Positions 25,808 through 33,421 of a DNA stretch of 64,000 nt are shown in pieces. The position numbers and the translations under genes are program-made. Origin of the DNA: Arthrobacter_D sp015752045. GTDB lineage: Bacteria > Actinomycetota > Actinomycetes > Actinomycetales > Micrococcaceae. The notes under the pieces were generated by a model, which had not been told where the DNA came from, made no database searches, and was given only the letters and a program-made list of their open reading frames with translations. The stretch spans positions 139,303 through 203,302 of the forward strand of contig NZ_JADOUS010000008.1 of assembly GCF_015752045.1 (NCBI RefSeq). The letters are read 5' to 3'. Numbering within the stretch: the stretch's first letter is position 1; every line of letters begins with the position of its first letter.

Positions 25808-26694
25808 CAGTTGACTTCCTTTCGGGGGTTGCGTGCCAGGAATGAGTCGGCGATCTGGTCGAAGGTGTGCCAGGTGACACCCGGGTGGGAGTTGAAGTGC
25901 TGGATGAGGCGCTCGAGCATGAGGAGGACCTGCGGGCGGCCCGAGACGTCGGGGTGGATCGTCATCGTGAAGACGGCGGAGTCCATCTCCGCGTAGACCC
26001 AGTCGAACTGGTCGCGCCACATCTGCTCGATGTCCCGCGGATTGACGAAGCCGTGCGAGTTCGGCGATGCCTTGATGAACATCATCGGAGGGAGGTCGTC
26101 GAGGTACCAGTTCGCCGGTATCTCGACGAGGTCGGTCTCTCGCCCCCGGACGAGCGGCTTCATCCAGGCCTCGGCGGGCTTGGTGTAGTCGATCTTCGTC
26201 CAGCTGTCCCCGGCCCTCACGTAGTACGGCTCGAAGTCGTTGTGCATGAGGGAGTGGTCGTACTTGATGCCGCGCTCGAGCAGGATCTCGTTGGTGATGG
26301 GGGAGAACTCCCACCACGGTGCGACATAGCCCGTGGGACGACGCCCCGAGACCTTCTCGATGAGCTCGATCGACCTGTCGAGGATTGCCGTCTCCTGCTC
26401 GCGGGTCATGGCGATCGGGTTCTCGTGCGAGTAGCCGTGGACCCCGATCTCATGACCGGCGTCGACGATCATGCGCGTGAGATCAGGGAAGGTCTCCAGC
26501 GAATGGCCGGGGACGAACCAGGTGGAGGGAAGGGAATACTTCTCGAAGAGCCGGAGGATTCGCGGGCCGCCGACCTCTCCGCTGAAGAGTCCACGGGAGA
26601 TGTCGCAGGGCGAGTCCTCGCCGCCGTAGGAGCCGAGCATTCCGGCAACTGCATCGACGTCGACGCCGAAGGCGATCTGGATGTTTTTCGTCAT
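25807..26694 (-). CDS. Polysaccharide-deacetylase-fold hydrolase (cyclic imidase / PuuE-like)
   Basis: A 295-residue single-domain NodB-fold protein without a signal peptide, so it is cytoplasmic. It starts with IAFGVDVDAVAG (metal-binding Asp pair), has HGYSHENP with the two metal histidines, and ends with FTMTIHPDVSGRPQ. This intracellular subgroup includes HpPgdA, allantoinase PuuE and the cyclic imide hydrolases, which open imide rings. Placement between an asparaginase and a permease gene favours a small amide or imide substrate over a glycan. It overlaps the MFS gene by one base (TGATG). Confidence 0.85.
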   Translation of the reverse strand: MTKNIQIAFGVDVDAVAGMLGSYGGEDSPCDISRGLFSGEVGGPRILRLFEKYSLPSTWFVPGHSLETFPDLTRMIVDAGHEIGVHGYSHENPIAMTREQETAILDRSIELIEKVSGRRPTGYVAPWWEFSPITNEILLERGIKYDHSLMHNDFEPYYVRAGDSWTKIDYTKPAEAWMKPLVRGRETDLVEIPANWYLDDLPPMMFIKASPNSHGFVNPRDIEQMWRDQFDWVYAEMDSAVFTMTIHPDVSGRPQVLLMLERLIQHFNSHPGVTWHTFDQIADSFLARNPRKEVN

Positions 26695-26736
26695 GGGGCG
26701 GCCTTTCCTGGTGCGGATGGGAAATCGGGAGATCGG

Positions 26737-27762
26737 TCAGTCGGACGGAGCTGGACCGAGGAGGTCGGGGTCGCCTCGCCGGCGGATGCGCCCGACCACC
26801 TGCTCGGTGGGCAGGCCGAGCGAGAGCAGGGCCTGCAGGAGGGTGCGGGCCTGGGGTGGTCGGAGCAGTCCGGAGGGCACGGCTCCCGCATCCTCGAGCG
26901 TCCTGCCGCCGCCCGCTCCGTACACGCCCTGGACCGCTCCCGCGTGGACGCGGGTGCTGGTGACGACGACGACGCCGCCCTGCACGGCGCCGCGGACGGC
27001 GTCGCACAGTTCCGCGTTCGCGTTCCCCAGGCCGGTGGCCTCGAGGACGATGCCGCGCGCGCCGGCGGCCAGCGCCGCGGCGAAGAGGGTCGCGTCCGCT
27101 CCCGGGTAGCAGGCGATGATGTCCACACGGACGCCGGCCCCCGTCGGGGGAGTCCCGAGCGGTGTGGGCCGCCGGTGCGCAGGGCCCAGCAGGATCTCAC
27201 CGGTGGTCGTGATCGATCCCGTGGGCCCCAGGTCCGGGTTGCTGAACGCACGGAGCTTCGCCGTCTCGGTCTTCCGTGTGGCAGGAAGCGTGAAGACCTC
27301 GCCGTCGAACACGATCAGCGCGCCCCTGCCCCGTGCATCGGGTGACGCCGCAAGGGCGAGTGCGGCACGCAGGTTCCCCGGACCGTCCGGCTCCGGGCTG
27401 TCGGCTGCGCGCTGCGCGCCCGTGAAGACGACCGGTCGCGGGTCGTCGTGGAGGAGGTCGGCGAGGTAGGCCGTCTCCTCCATGGTGTCCGTGCCGTGGG
27501 TGACGACGACGCCGAGCGCCGTCGGGGATTCCAGCGCCGCCCGGATGGCCGCGCAGACCGCCAGCATGTCGTCGAAGGTGAGCAGGTAGGAGCCCTTCTG
27601 CATGAGATCCACCACGTCGACCGCGACGGTTCCGGTGCCGGCCGCAGCGAGGACCGCGCTGCCCGCGTCGGCAGCGAGGGTGGCCCCGCCCGCACCGTCG
27701 ACGCGGGAGGCGATCGTGCCTCCCGTCGCGAGGAGTGCGACGTGCCCGGTAAGTGATTCCAT
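26737..27762 (-). CDS. Asparaginase / half-amidase
   Basis: A 341-residue type I/II asparaginase. The first catalytic threonine is in LATGGTIAS (Thr16), the second site in THGTDTMEET, and the C-terminal region has NAELCDAV and GGVVVVTSTRVHAG. No export signal is present, so it acts in the cytoplasm. It hydrolyses L-asparagine or, in this setting, perhaps half-amides made from cyclic imides. AAGGAGAG lies nine bases before ATG 27762. It is the first gene of the minus-strand operon and has an operator in its leader. Confidence 0.9.
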   Translation of the reverse strand: MESLTGHVALLATGGTIASRVDGAGGATLAADAGSAVLAAAGTGTVAVDVVDLMQKGSYLLTFDDMLAVCAAIRAALESPTALGVVVTHGTDTMEETAYLADLLHDDPRPVVFTGAQRAADSPEPDGPGNLRAALALAASPDARGRGALIVFDGEVFTLPATRKTETAKLRAFSNPDLGPTGSITTTGEILLGPAHRRPTPLGTPPTGAGVRVDIIACYPGADATLFAAALAAGARGIVLEATGLGNANAELCDAVRGAVQGGVVVVTSTRVHAGAVQGVYGAGGGRTLEDAGAVPSGLLRPPQARTLLQALLSLGLPTEQVVGRIRRRGDPDLLGPAPSD

Positions 27763-27777
27763 CGGTGCTCTCTCCTT

Positions 27778-27793
27778 ACCCAATCGTTTGGGT
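27778..27793 (-). promoter_or_regulatory. LacI-type operator O1 (ACCCAATCGTTTGGGT)
   Basis: A 16-bp palindrome with one mismatch around a central CG, the LacI/GalR family hallmark. It directly abuts the ribosome-binding site of the asparaginase gene, so bound repressor would block the minus-strand operon early in transcription. Confidence 0.8.
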
Positions 27794-27867
27794 GAGTACT
27801 GCGGGACGAAGGGTTTCCGGGATGGGATGAGGTGTCCTGCGGGGTGGACGTGCGGCGGACTGGACGA

Positions 27868-27885
27868 AACCCAAACGTTTGGGTT
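27868..27885. promoter_or_regulatory. LacI-type operator O2 (perfect 18-bp palindrome)
   Basis: AACCCAAACGTTTGGGTT is a perfect 18-bp palindrome with the central CG typical of LacI sites. It lies 90 bp from O1, and its right half overlaps a possible -35 (TTTGGG, 27878-27883) placed 17 bp before TAGGAT (27901-27906) for the regulator gene. It fits autorepression and looping with O1. Confidence 0.85.
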
Positions 27886-27986
27886 GACTGAGGAAAACCA
27901 TAGGATGTGAGCTGGGTCTCGTCAATGGATTGCGCGAGATTTCACGGGACGGAAATAAACTCATGGGCAGGAAAGGAGGAGGACGC

Positions 27987-29096
27987 GTGAATGCATCAGG
28001 CAGGGGGCGTGCGGCAGTGACCCTGAAGGACCTCGCGGCGGAACTGGGGATCCACGTCTCGACCGTCTCGCGTGTCCTCCACTCCGACAAGGACGTGGCG
28101 CGGGGTGCGGCGTCGGAGGAGACCGCCCGAAGGGTGCGCGACCTCGCGAAGCTGCGGGGCTACTCACCCGACCCCCAGGCGACCGGCCTGCGGACCCGGC
28201 GCACGCGGGCCATCGGTGTCATCGTGCCCCGGCTTTCGGACATCGTCCTCGCGACCATGTACGAGGGCGTCGAGGAGGCCGCAGCCGAGAGCAACCACTC
28301 GACGTTCGTGATGAACTCCCACGACGACCTCGACGAGCAGCGCCGCAAGGCCGAGATCATGCTGGCCCGACGGGTGGACGGCCTGATCCTCGGCGATGTC
28401 CATGCGGGCAGCAGCCTCGTGGACGACCTCACGAAGCGGCACGTGCCCTTCGTCCTCATGAACCGCCGCTACCCGGGGTTCCCCTCGTCCACCTGCGACG
28501 ACACGGGCGGGGGCCGCCTCGTCGCGGACCACCTGTGGGACACGGGGCACCGCTCCGTCGCGATCATCGCGGGCGAGCCGTACGCGAGCACGGGCGTGGA
28601 CCGGACCGCCGGGTTCGTCGAACGCTGGCATGAGTTGGGGGGAGAGGTGCCCGGGGACCGGGTCCTGCCGTCACGTTTCGATACGGAGGGCGGCCGCCGG
28701 GCAGGGGAAGAGCTGCTGGAGCAGGTCCGTCCGGCCCCGACAGCGGTGTTCGCCGTCAACGACTTCGCCGCCATCGGGGCCATGGGCGCCTTCCGGGCCG
28801 CGGGCCTCGTCGTCGGCCAGGACATCGCCGTCGTCGGGTTCAACGACACGTCCCTGGCCGCGCAGCTGCCCATCCCGCTGACGTCGGTGCGCTCGCCGAT
28901 GCTCGAGATCGGCAGGACCGCCGCCGGGATGCTCCGGCGCGTCATGGCCGGCGAGGAGGTCGCGTCGGTGCGCCACCCGCCGGAACTCTTCGTGCGGGAG
29001 AGCAGCGCCTCCGTCGCCGTCCGGGACGCCCCCGTCCGGGACGCCCTCATCCGGGAAGCCCCCGTCGGTGAAAGTGAAAGCGCTCGGATCGCCTGA
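27987..29096 (+). CDS. LacI-family transcriptional repressor of the amide/imide operon
   Basis: A 369-residue LacI/GalR regulator. The headpiece is VTLKDLAAELGIHVSTVSRVLH, and the hinge reads SPDPQATGLRTRRTRAIGVIVP. A periplasmic-binding-type sensor domain follows, with FAVNDFAAIGAMGA and DIAVVGFNDT. The C-terminal 25 residues repeat VRDAxxxEAP-like units. The GTG at 27987 is preferred because AAAGGAGGAGG lies just upstream; ATG 27963 and the ATG at 27930 are less likely. It is divergent from the asparaginase operon and probably responds to its substrate or intermediate. Confidence 0.92.
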   Translation: MNASGRGRAAVTLKDLAAELGIHVSTVSRVLHSDKDVARGAASEETARRVRDLAKLRGYSPDPQATGLRTRRTRAIGVIVPRLSDIVLATMYEGVEEAAAESNHSTFVMNSHDDLDEQRRKAEIMLARRVDGLILGDVHAGSSLVDDLTKRHVPFVLMNRRYPGFPSSTCDDTGGGRLVADHLWDTGHRSVAIIAGEPYASTGVDRTAGFVERWHELGGEVPGDRVLPSRFDTEGGRRAGEELLEQVRPAPTAVFAVNDFAAIGAMGAFRAAGLVVGQDIAVVGFNDTSLAAQLPIPLTSVRSPMLEIGRTAAGMLRRVMAGEEVASVRHPPELFVRESSASVAVRDAPVRDALIREAPVGESESARIA

Positions 29097-29105
29097 TCGG
29101 GCGCA

Positions 29106-30068
29106 CTACCCCCAGACGGCGCGGCGGATCCTGGCTGCTTCGGCCCGGGCAGCGAGGGCCTGCTCCATCGTCACGGGCTCGAAGTGGGTCAGCGTCCCTG
29201 GTGCGCTTCGGGCGACGACGTCCATGTCGGCGCTGATGACCGTCGCCACCATCGCGTACCCGCCGCCGGAGACGGCGTCGCGGTGCAGCACGATCGGCTC
29301 CTTGCCGCCCGGCACCTGGATGGATCCGATGGCGTAGCCCGCGTCCACGATGTTCGAGGGGTCCGATCCCGCGCCGAACGGCTGGATGCGCGGTTTCCAT
29401 TCGAGGTCCGGCCCCGCGTACCGCAGGCCCATGCGGTCCGCCACGGGCGTCAGTTTCCATGCCGTGCTCACGAGTGTCTCCATGCCCTCCGTGGTCAGGC
29501 GGTGATCGTAGAGGCCGGGGAGGATCCGGACCGTCACCTCTTTCGCGAAGACGGGGCGCAGGTTCTCGGGAATCACCTCCATCGCGGGCCTGGAGCCCGA
29601 GGGGGCGCCGACCGGCACCGTGTCGCCGGCCTTGAGGGTGCGGCCCTGCAGGCCGCCGAGGGCACCCAGCGTGTAGGTGCTGCGGCTCCCGAGGACCACG
29701 GGCACATCGACCCCGCCCTGCACTGCGATGTAGTAGCGCGTCCCGCCGGAGAGCATCCCGAAGGACACCTCGTCCCCGGCGGCCAGCGACAGGCGACTCC
29801 ACTCGTCCATCGGCGTCCCGTTCACCCGCACCTCGACGGGCGCGCCCGTGACGGCGATGACGGCGTCGGTGTCGGTGGTGAAACGCGGCCCGAGGTAGGC
29901 GCACTCGAGGACGGCATCATCGTCCGTGTTGCCCACCAGCGCATTCGCCATCGATGCGGACAGCTGGTCCATGGCCCCGCCCTGCGGGATGCCCACGTTG
30001 TAGTAGCCGAACCGGCCCCGGTCCTGGACCGAGGTGGCGAGGCCGGGTTCGAGGATGTCAAATGCCAT
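29106..30068 (-). CDS. pxpC: 5-oxoprolinase subunit PxpC (biotin-dependent carboxyltransferase family)
   Basis: A 320-residue PxpC/KipA-type subunit. Marks are ILEPGLATSVQDRGRFGYYNVGIPQGGAMD at the N-terminus, AYLGPRF, YIAVQGGVDVPVVLGSRSTY in the centre and DRMGLRYAGP later. With PxpA and PxpB it cleaves 5-oxoproline to glutamate using ATP, in a cytoplasmic complex. It is the last gene of the minus-strand operon and overlaps PxpB by 11 bases. The family name reflects homology to urea carboxylase domains. Confidence 0.93.
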   Translation of the reverse strand: MAFDILEPGLATSVQDRGRFGYYNVGIPQGGAMDQLSASMANALVGNTDDDAVLECAYLGPRFTTDTDAVIAVTGAPVEVRVNGTPMDEWSRLSLAAGDEVSFGMLSGGTRYYIAVQGGVDVPVVLGSRSTYTLGALGGLQGRTLKAGDTVPVGAPSGSRPAMEVIPENLRPVFAKEVTVRILPGLYDHRLTTEGMETLVSTAWKLTPVADRMGLRYAGPDLEWKPRIQPFGAGSDPSNIVDAGYAIGSIQVPGGKEPIVLHRDAVSGGGYAMVATVISADMDVVARSAPGTLTHFEPVTMEQALAARAEAARIRRAVWG

Positions 30069-30960
30069 TGAGCTTCTCCAGAATGTCCTGGTTGTGCGCG
30101 GAGGGGTCGGTCACGGCCTTCTGCAGGTCGAAGGTCACGGGCGTCTGGCGGTAGGTGAAGGTTCCCGCTTCCACCTCCGCCTGGATCGCCTTGTATTCGT
30201 CTTCGTCGATCGGCTTGAATTTTACGATGTCTCCCGGTCGGAAGAAGATCATGAAGTCGGAGAAGTCGGCGAGCTTCTGGGCAGGGTCGAAGATCGGCGC
30301 TGCGGCGATGCCGAACATCTGGTAACCGCCGGCGCCCCGCACCGAGTAGATGCAGGCGAAGCACCCACCATGCCCCACGGTCAGGGGCGGCGTGTCGGTG
30401 CGTGGGCTGAGGTACTTGGGGACCTCGAGCTGATCCTCCTGCGGGACGATCTGGAACATGAACGGCAGGCCGGCGACGAACCCCACCATCGACACCAGCC
30501 ACGGCGACTCGTGGTGTTTCCGGATGAATTCCTGCGGCGAGGACAGGCCGTTCTCCTCCGCCGCGAAGTCCAGGTCCGTGCCTTCGGGCCGCTGGTGGCC
30601 CTTGCGGAAGCGCGCGCCGGTCTCCCGCGTGTAGGGGTCGTCATACCAGACGGGGATCTCGATGATGCGGGTCTCGAGTGTCTGTTCGCTCAGGTGCGCG
30701 ACCTCCTCCTCGACCTGCCGCACGAGTGCTTCCAGGTCGTCCGGCGGGACCGTGTCGGGATCGAAACGCAGCAGCAGGGAGGCGTTGGCCGGGCAGATGT
30801 CCACGACGCCGTCGATCGCACGCGCGGCGAGTCGGGCCGCCATCGCGTTCGCCTTGAAGTTGGCAGCGAGGCTCATGCTCTCGGAGATCTCGACGAAGAG
30901 GAATTCGTCGCCGCCCCAGGTGTAGCGGGCGGCGTCGAGGTGCTGGGGTGCGTGGCTCAT
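30058..30960 (-). CDS. pxpB: 5-oxoprolinase subunit PxpB (allophanate hydrolase C-terminal-like)
   Basis: A 300-residue PxpB/KipI-type protein. Family segments are GDEFLFVEIS near the N-terminus, IIEIPVWYDDPYTRETG, GFVAGLPFMFQI and TVGHGGCFACIYSVRGAGGYQM, with a C-terminal FRPGDIVKFKPI. Some N-terminal length (about 60-80 residues) exceeds minimal KipI proteins. It works with PxpC and PxpA in ATP-dependent 5-oxoproline hydrolysis. It overlaps the biotin carboxylase start region by four bases (ATGA), indicating coupling. Confidence 0.92.
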   Translation of the reverse strand: MSHAPQHLDAARYTWGGDEFLFVEISESMSLAANFKANAMAARLAARAIDGVVDICPANASLLLRFDPDTVPPDDLEALVRQVEEEVAHLSEQTLETRIIEIPVWYDDPYTRETGARFRKGHQRPEGTDLDFAAEENGLSSPQEFIRKHHESPWLVSMVGFVAGLPFMFQIVPQEDQLEVPKYLSPRTDTPPLTVGHGGCFACIYSVRGAGGYQMFGIAAAPIFDPAQKLADFSDFMIFFRPGDIVKFKPIDEDEYKAIQAEVEAGTFTYRQTPVTFDLQKAVTDPSAHNQDILEKLNGI

Positions 30961-32312
30961 GCGTCAGCTCCGAGGAGGTCGGGGGTCGATTCGATGAACT
31001 TCGAATGGTGGGTCACGTCCCGGACCTCGGGCCGGTGCAGGACCGTGGACAGGAGCGGCAGCGTGGTCTTGACGCCCTCGATCCTCACCTCCGCCAGTGC
31101 CCGCGCCGACCGCTGGATGGCCTCGGTGCGGGTCTCGTCCCACACCACGAGCTTGGCGAGCAGGGAGTCGTAGAACGGTGCGACGGCGGATCCCGCGACA
31201 ACGCCGGAGTCGATCCTTACGCCGGGGCCGCCCGGCCAGTCGAGGCGCGACAGGGTGCCCGGGCTCGGCATGAACCCCTGGGACGGGTCCTCGGCATTGA
31301 TGCGGAACTCGAAGGCGTGGCCCCGGAAGGTGATGTCCTCCTGGCTGAGGCGCAGCCGACCGGTGGCCGCGACGAGCAGTTGCTCCCGCACGAGGTCGAT
31401 GCCGGTCACCATCTCCGTCACCGGATGCTCCACCTGGAGCCGGGTGTTCATCTCGATGAAGGCCGCCTGCTCACGGTCCGGATCGTAGAGGAACTCGACG
31501 GTGCCGAGACCGGCGTAGCCGCACTGTCGGCCGAGCTCGATGGACGAGGCGCGGATGGTGTCGCGGACGTCGTCGGACAGCAGCGGAGCGGGAGCCTCCT
31601 CGATGATCTTCTGCTGGCGGCGCTGCAGCGAGCAGTCCCGGTCACCGAGGTGGATGACGCGCTCGCCGTCGCCGAGGATCTGCACCTCGACGTGGCGCGC
31701 GCGGGAGACGAACTGCTCCAGGTACACCGTCGGATCGCCGAACGCGGCCTGTGCCTCGGCCCGGGCGACGTCGAGTGTCTGGAGCAGGTCCCCCTCCTGG
31801 GTCACCAGTCGGATGCCGCGGCCTCCGCCGCCGGCGGACGCCTTGACCACGAGGGGATAGCCGACCTCCCGTGCGATGGGCAGGGGATCGACGTCGGGGT
31901 CCAGGGCGCCGTCACTCCCGGGCAACGTCGGCACGCCCGCGTCCCGCGCGGCCTGCCGTGCGCGGGATTTGTTACCCATCAGTTCGATGGCGTCGGGGGA
32001 CGGGCCCACCCAGGTGATGCCCGCGTCGAGGACGGAGCGGGCGAAGCGGGCATTCTCCGACAGGAAGCCGTACCCGGGATGGAGCGCATCGCATCCGGAG
32101 GCTTCGGCGACCGCGAGCATCGCGGCACCGTCGAGATAGCTCTTCGCGGCGGGCGCCGGGCCCACCACCCGGACGGTGTCGGCGAGCGATGCCGCGTAGG
32201 AATCCGCGTCCGGCTCGCTCGCGGCGAGGACGGTCTCCAGTCCCAGTTCCCGTGCCGCGCGGATGACGCGGACGGCGATCTCCCCGCGGTTCGCGATCAG
32301 CAGGCGTTCCAT
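30957..32312 (-). CDS. accC: Acetyl-CoA carboxylase-type biotin carboxylase subunit
   Basis: A 451-residue biotin carboxylase. It has the N-terminal LIANRGEIAVRVIRAARELG, the ATP-grasp glycine loop KASAGGGGRGIRLV, HVEVQILGDGERVIHLGDRDCSLQRRQQK-like central region and EMNTRLQVEHPVTEMVTGIDL. It carboxylates biotin on a carrier protein using ATP and bicarbonate. Here it sits inside an oxoprolinase operon with its own small carrier, three bases from it. A separate carboxyltransferase is absent unless PxpB/PxpC serve that role. Confidence 0.93.
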   Translation of the reverse strand: MERLLIANRGEIAVRVIRAARELGLETVLAASEPDADSYAASLADTVRVVGPAPAAKSYLDGAAMLAVAEASGCDALHPGYGFLSENARFARSVLDAGITWVGPSPDAIELMGNKSRARQAARDAGVPTLPGSDGALDPDVDPLPIAREVGYPLVVKASAGGGGRGIRLVTQEGDLLQTLDVARAEAQAAFGDPTVYLEQFVSRARHVEVQILGDGERVIHLGDRDCSLQRRQQKIIEEAPAPLLSDDVRDTIRASSIELGRQCGYAGLGTVEFLYDPDREQAAFIEMNTRLQVEHPVTEMVTGIDLVREQLLVAATGRLRLSQEDITFRGHAFEFRINAEDPSQGFMPSPGTLSRLDWPGGPGVRIDSGVVAGSAVAPFYDSLLAKLVVWDETRTEAIQRSARALAEVRIEGVKTTLPLLSTVLHRPEVRDVTHHSKFIESTPDLLGADA

Positions 32313-32315
32313 CTG

Positions 32316-32555
32316 CTAGTCCTCGGACACGGTGGCGATGACGTCACCGGGGTTCACGGTCCCGGAGTCCTCGACGGCGAAACTCTGCAGGGTGCCGGCC
32401 ACGTCGCTGCGGATCTCCGAGAACTGCTTCATGATCTCCACCACTCCGATGGTCTGGCCCGCCTCGATGGCATCACCCTCGTTCGCGTAGGGGTCCTTGT
32501 CCGGACCGGGCTTGCGGTAGAAGATGCCTGGCAGTGGGGAGACGATGTCGGCCAC
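32316..32555 (-). CDS. Biotin carrier domain protein (BCCP-like), 79 residues
   Basis: A compact lipoyl/biotinyl domain without the usual proline-rich N-terminal part of AccB. The biotin acceptor is the lysine in VVEIMKQF, a variant of the classic EAMKM motif. SPLPGIFYRKPG and SGTVNPGDVIATV flank it. The start is GTG 32555, with AAAGGA nearby; upstream sequence in the same frame is not coding. It lies 29 bases from pxpA and three from the biotin carboxylase gene, so the two are partners. Confidence 0.88.
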   Translation of the reverse strand: MADIVSPLPGIFYRKPGPDKDPYANEGDAIEAGQTIGVVEIMKQFSEIRSDVAGTLQSFAVEDSGTVNPGDVIATVSED

Positions 32556-32584
32556 AGTGGTCCTTTCGGGTGGGTGTCTGGGGG

Positions 32585-33328
32585 TCAGAGCGTGTCGAGG
32601 GCGGAGCGGACTGCTGCTGCCACCTCGGGGGAGTTGGGTGCGTCCGAGTGGACGCAGACGGTGTCGAACGGGATGGTGAGCAGCGTGCCGTCGGAGGCCT
32701 CGACGACGCCGTCCGTCAGGGCACGTGTGACGCGACGTGCGGCCGCGCCAGGGTCGGTCGGCTTGGGGCGGCGCTGGATGAGGAGCTCGCCGGCCGGCCC
32801 GTAGTTGAGGTCCACGTAGAGCTCGGCCACGAAGGGCACGCCGAGTTCCTCGCAGACGCTCTGGTGGGCGGTCCCGGCGATGCCGTAGACGGGGACGTCG
32901 AAGAGCTGGGCCACGCGTGCGGCACCCCTCATGAGGTCTGCGTCCCGGGCCAGCATGCCGTAGAGGGATCCGTGGGGCTTGATGTGGCTGAGGCTCACGC
33001 CTTCCCAACGCAGGAACGCGCTGAGCGCACCCACCTGGTAGAGGACGATGTGCTCCACCTCCTGGGGTGACAGCTTCATCTCCCGGCGCCCGAAGCCCAC
33101 GAGGTCCGGGAGCCCGGGATGGGCGCCGACCAGCACGCCCTTCTCCTTCGCCGCGGCGACGGTCGCCGCCATCGTGTCCGGATCCCCGGAGTGGAAGCCG
33201 CAGGCCACATTGATGGCGTCCACGGTCTCGAGGAGGGCGAGATCGTTCCCGAAGGAGTGTAGGCCCAGGGACTCGCCCATGTCCGAATTGATCATCGGCG
33301 TCCCGCGCCGCTCTGCAACGTCCGTCAT
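32585..33328 (-). CDS. pxpA: 5-oxoprolinase subunit PxpA (LamB/YcsF family)
   Basis: A 247-residue LamB/YcsF protein. Characteristic segments are MINSDMGESLGLHSFGND at the N-terminus, AINVACGFHSGDPDTM, VGAHPGLPDLVGFGRREM, HIKPHGSLYGMLARD and VCVHSDAPN near the end. PxpA is the subunit thought to bind 5-oxoproline. It is first in the minus-strand operon pxpA, carrier, biotin carboxylase, pxpB, pxpC. It is divergent from the PucR-type regulator gene with 93 bp between. Confidence 0.93.
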   Translation of the reverse strand: MTDVAERRGTPMINSDMGESLGLHSFGNDLALLETVDAINVACGFHSGDPDTMAATVAAAKEKGVLVGAHPGLPDLVGFGRREMKLSPQEVEHIVLYQVGALSAFLRWEGVSLSHIKPHGSLYGMLARDADLMRGAARVAQLFDVPVYGIAGTAHQSVCEELGVPFVAELYVDLNYGPAGELLIQRRPKPTDPGAAARRVTRALTDGVVEASDGTLLTIPFDTVCVHSDAPNSPEVAAAVRSALDTL

Positions 33329-33421
33329 GCGACAACCATAGAGAGCGTTCGGGTGTCGATATAGTGGGCGTTTGCCCTCGGTTCTCCCTTGCGGAAGGGC
33401 AGCCGCACATAGGAGGTCTCG

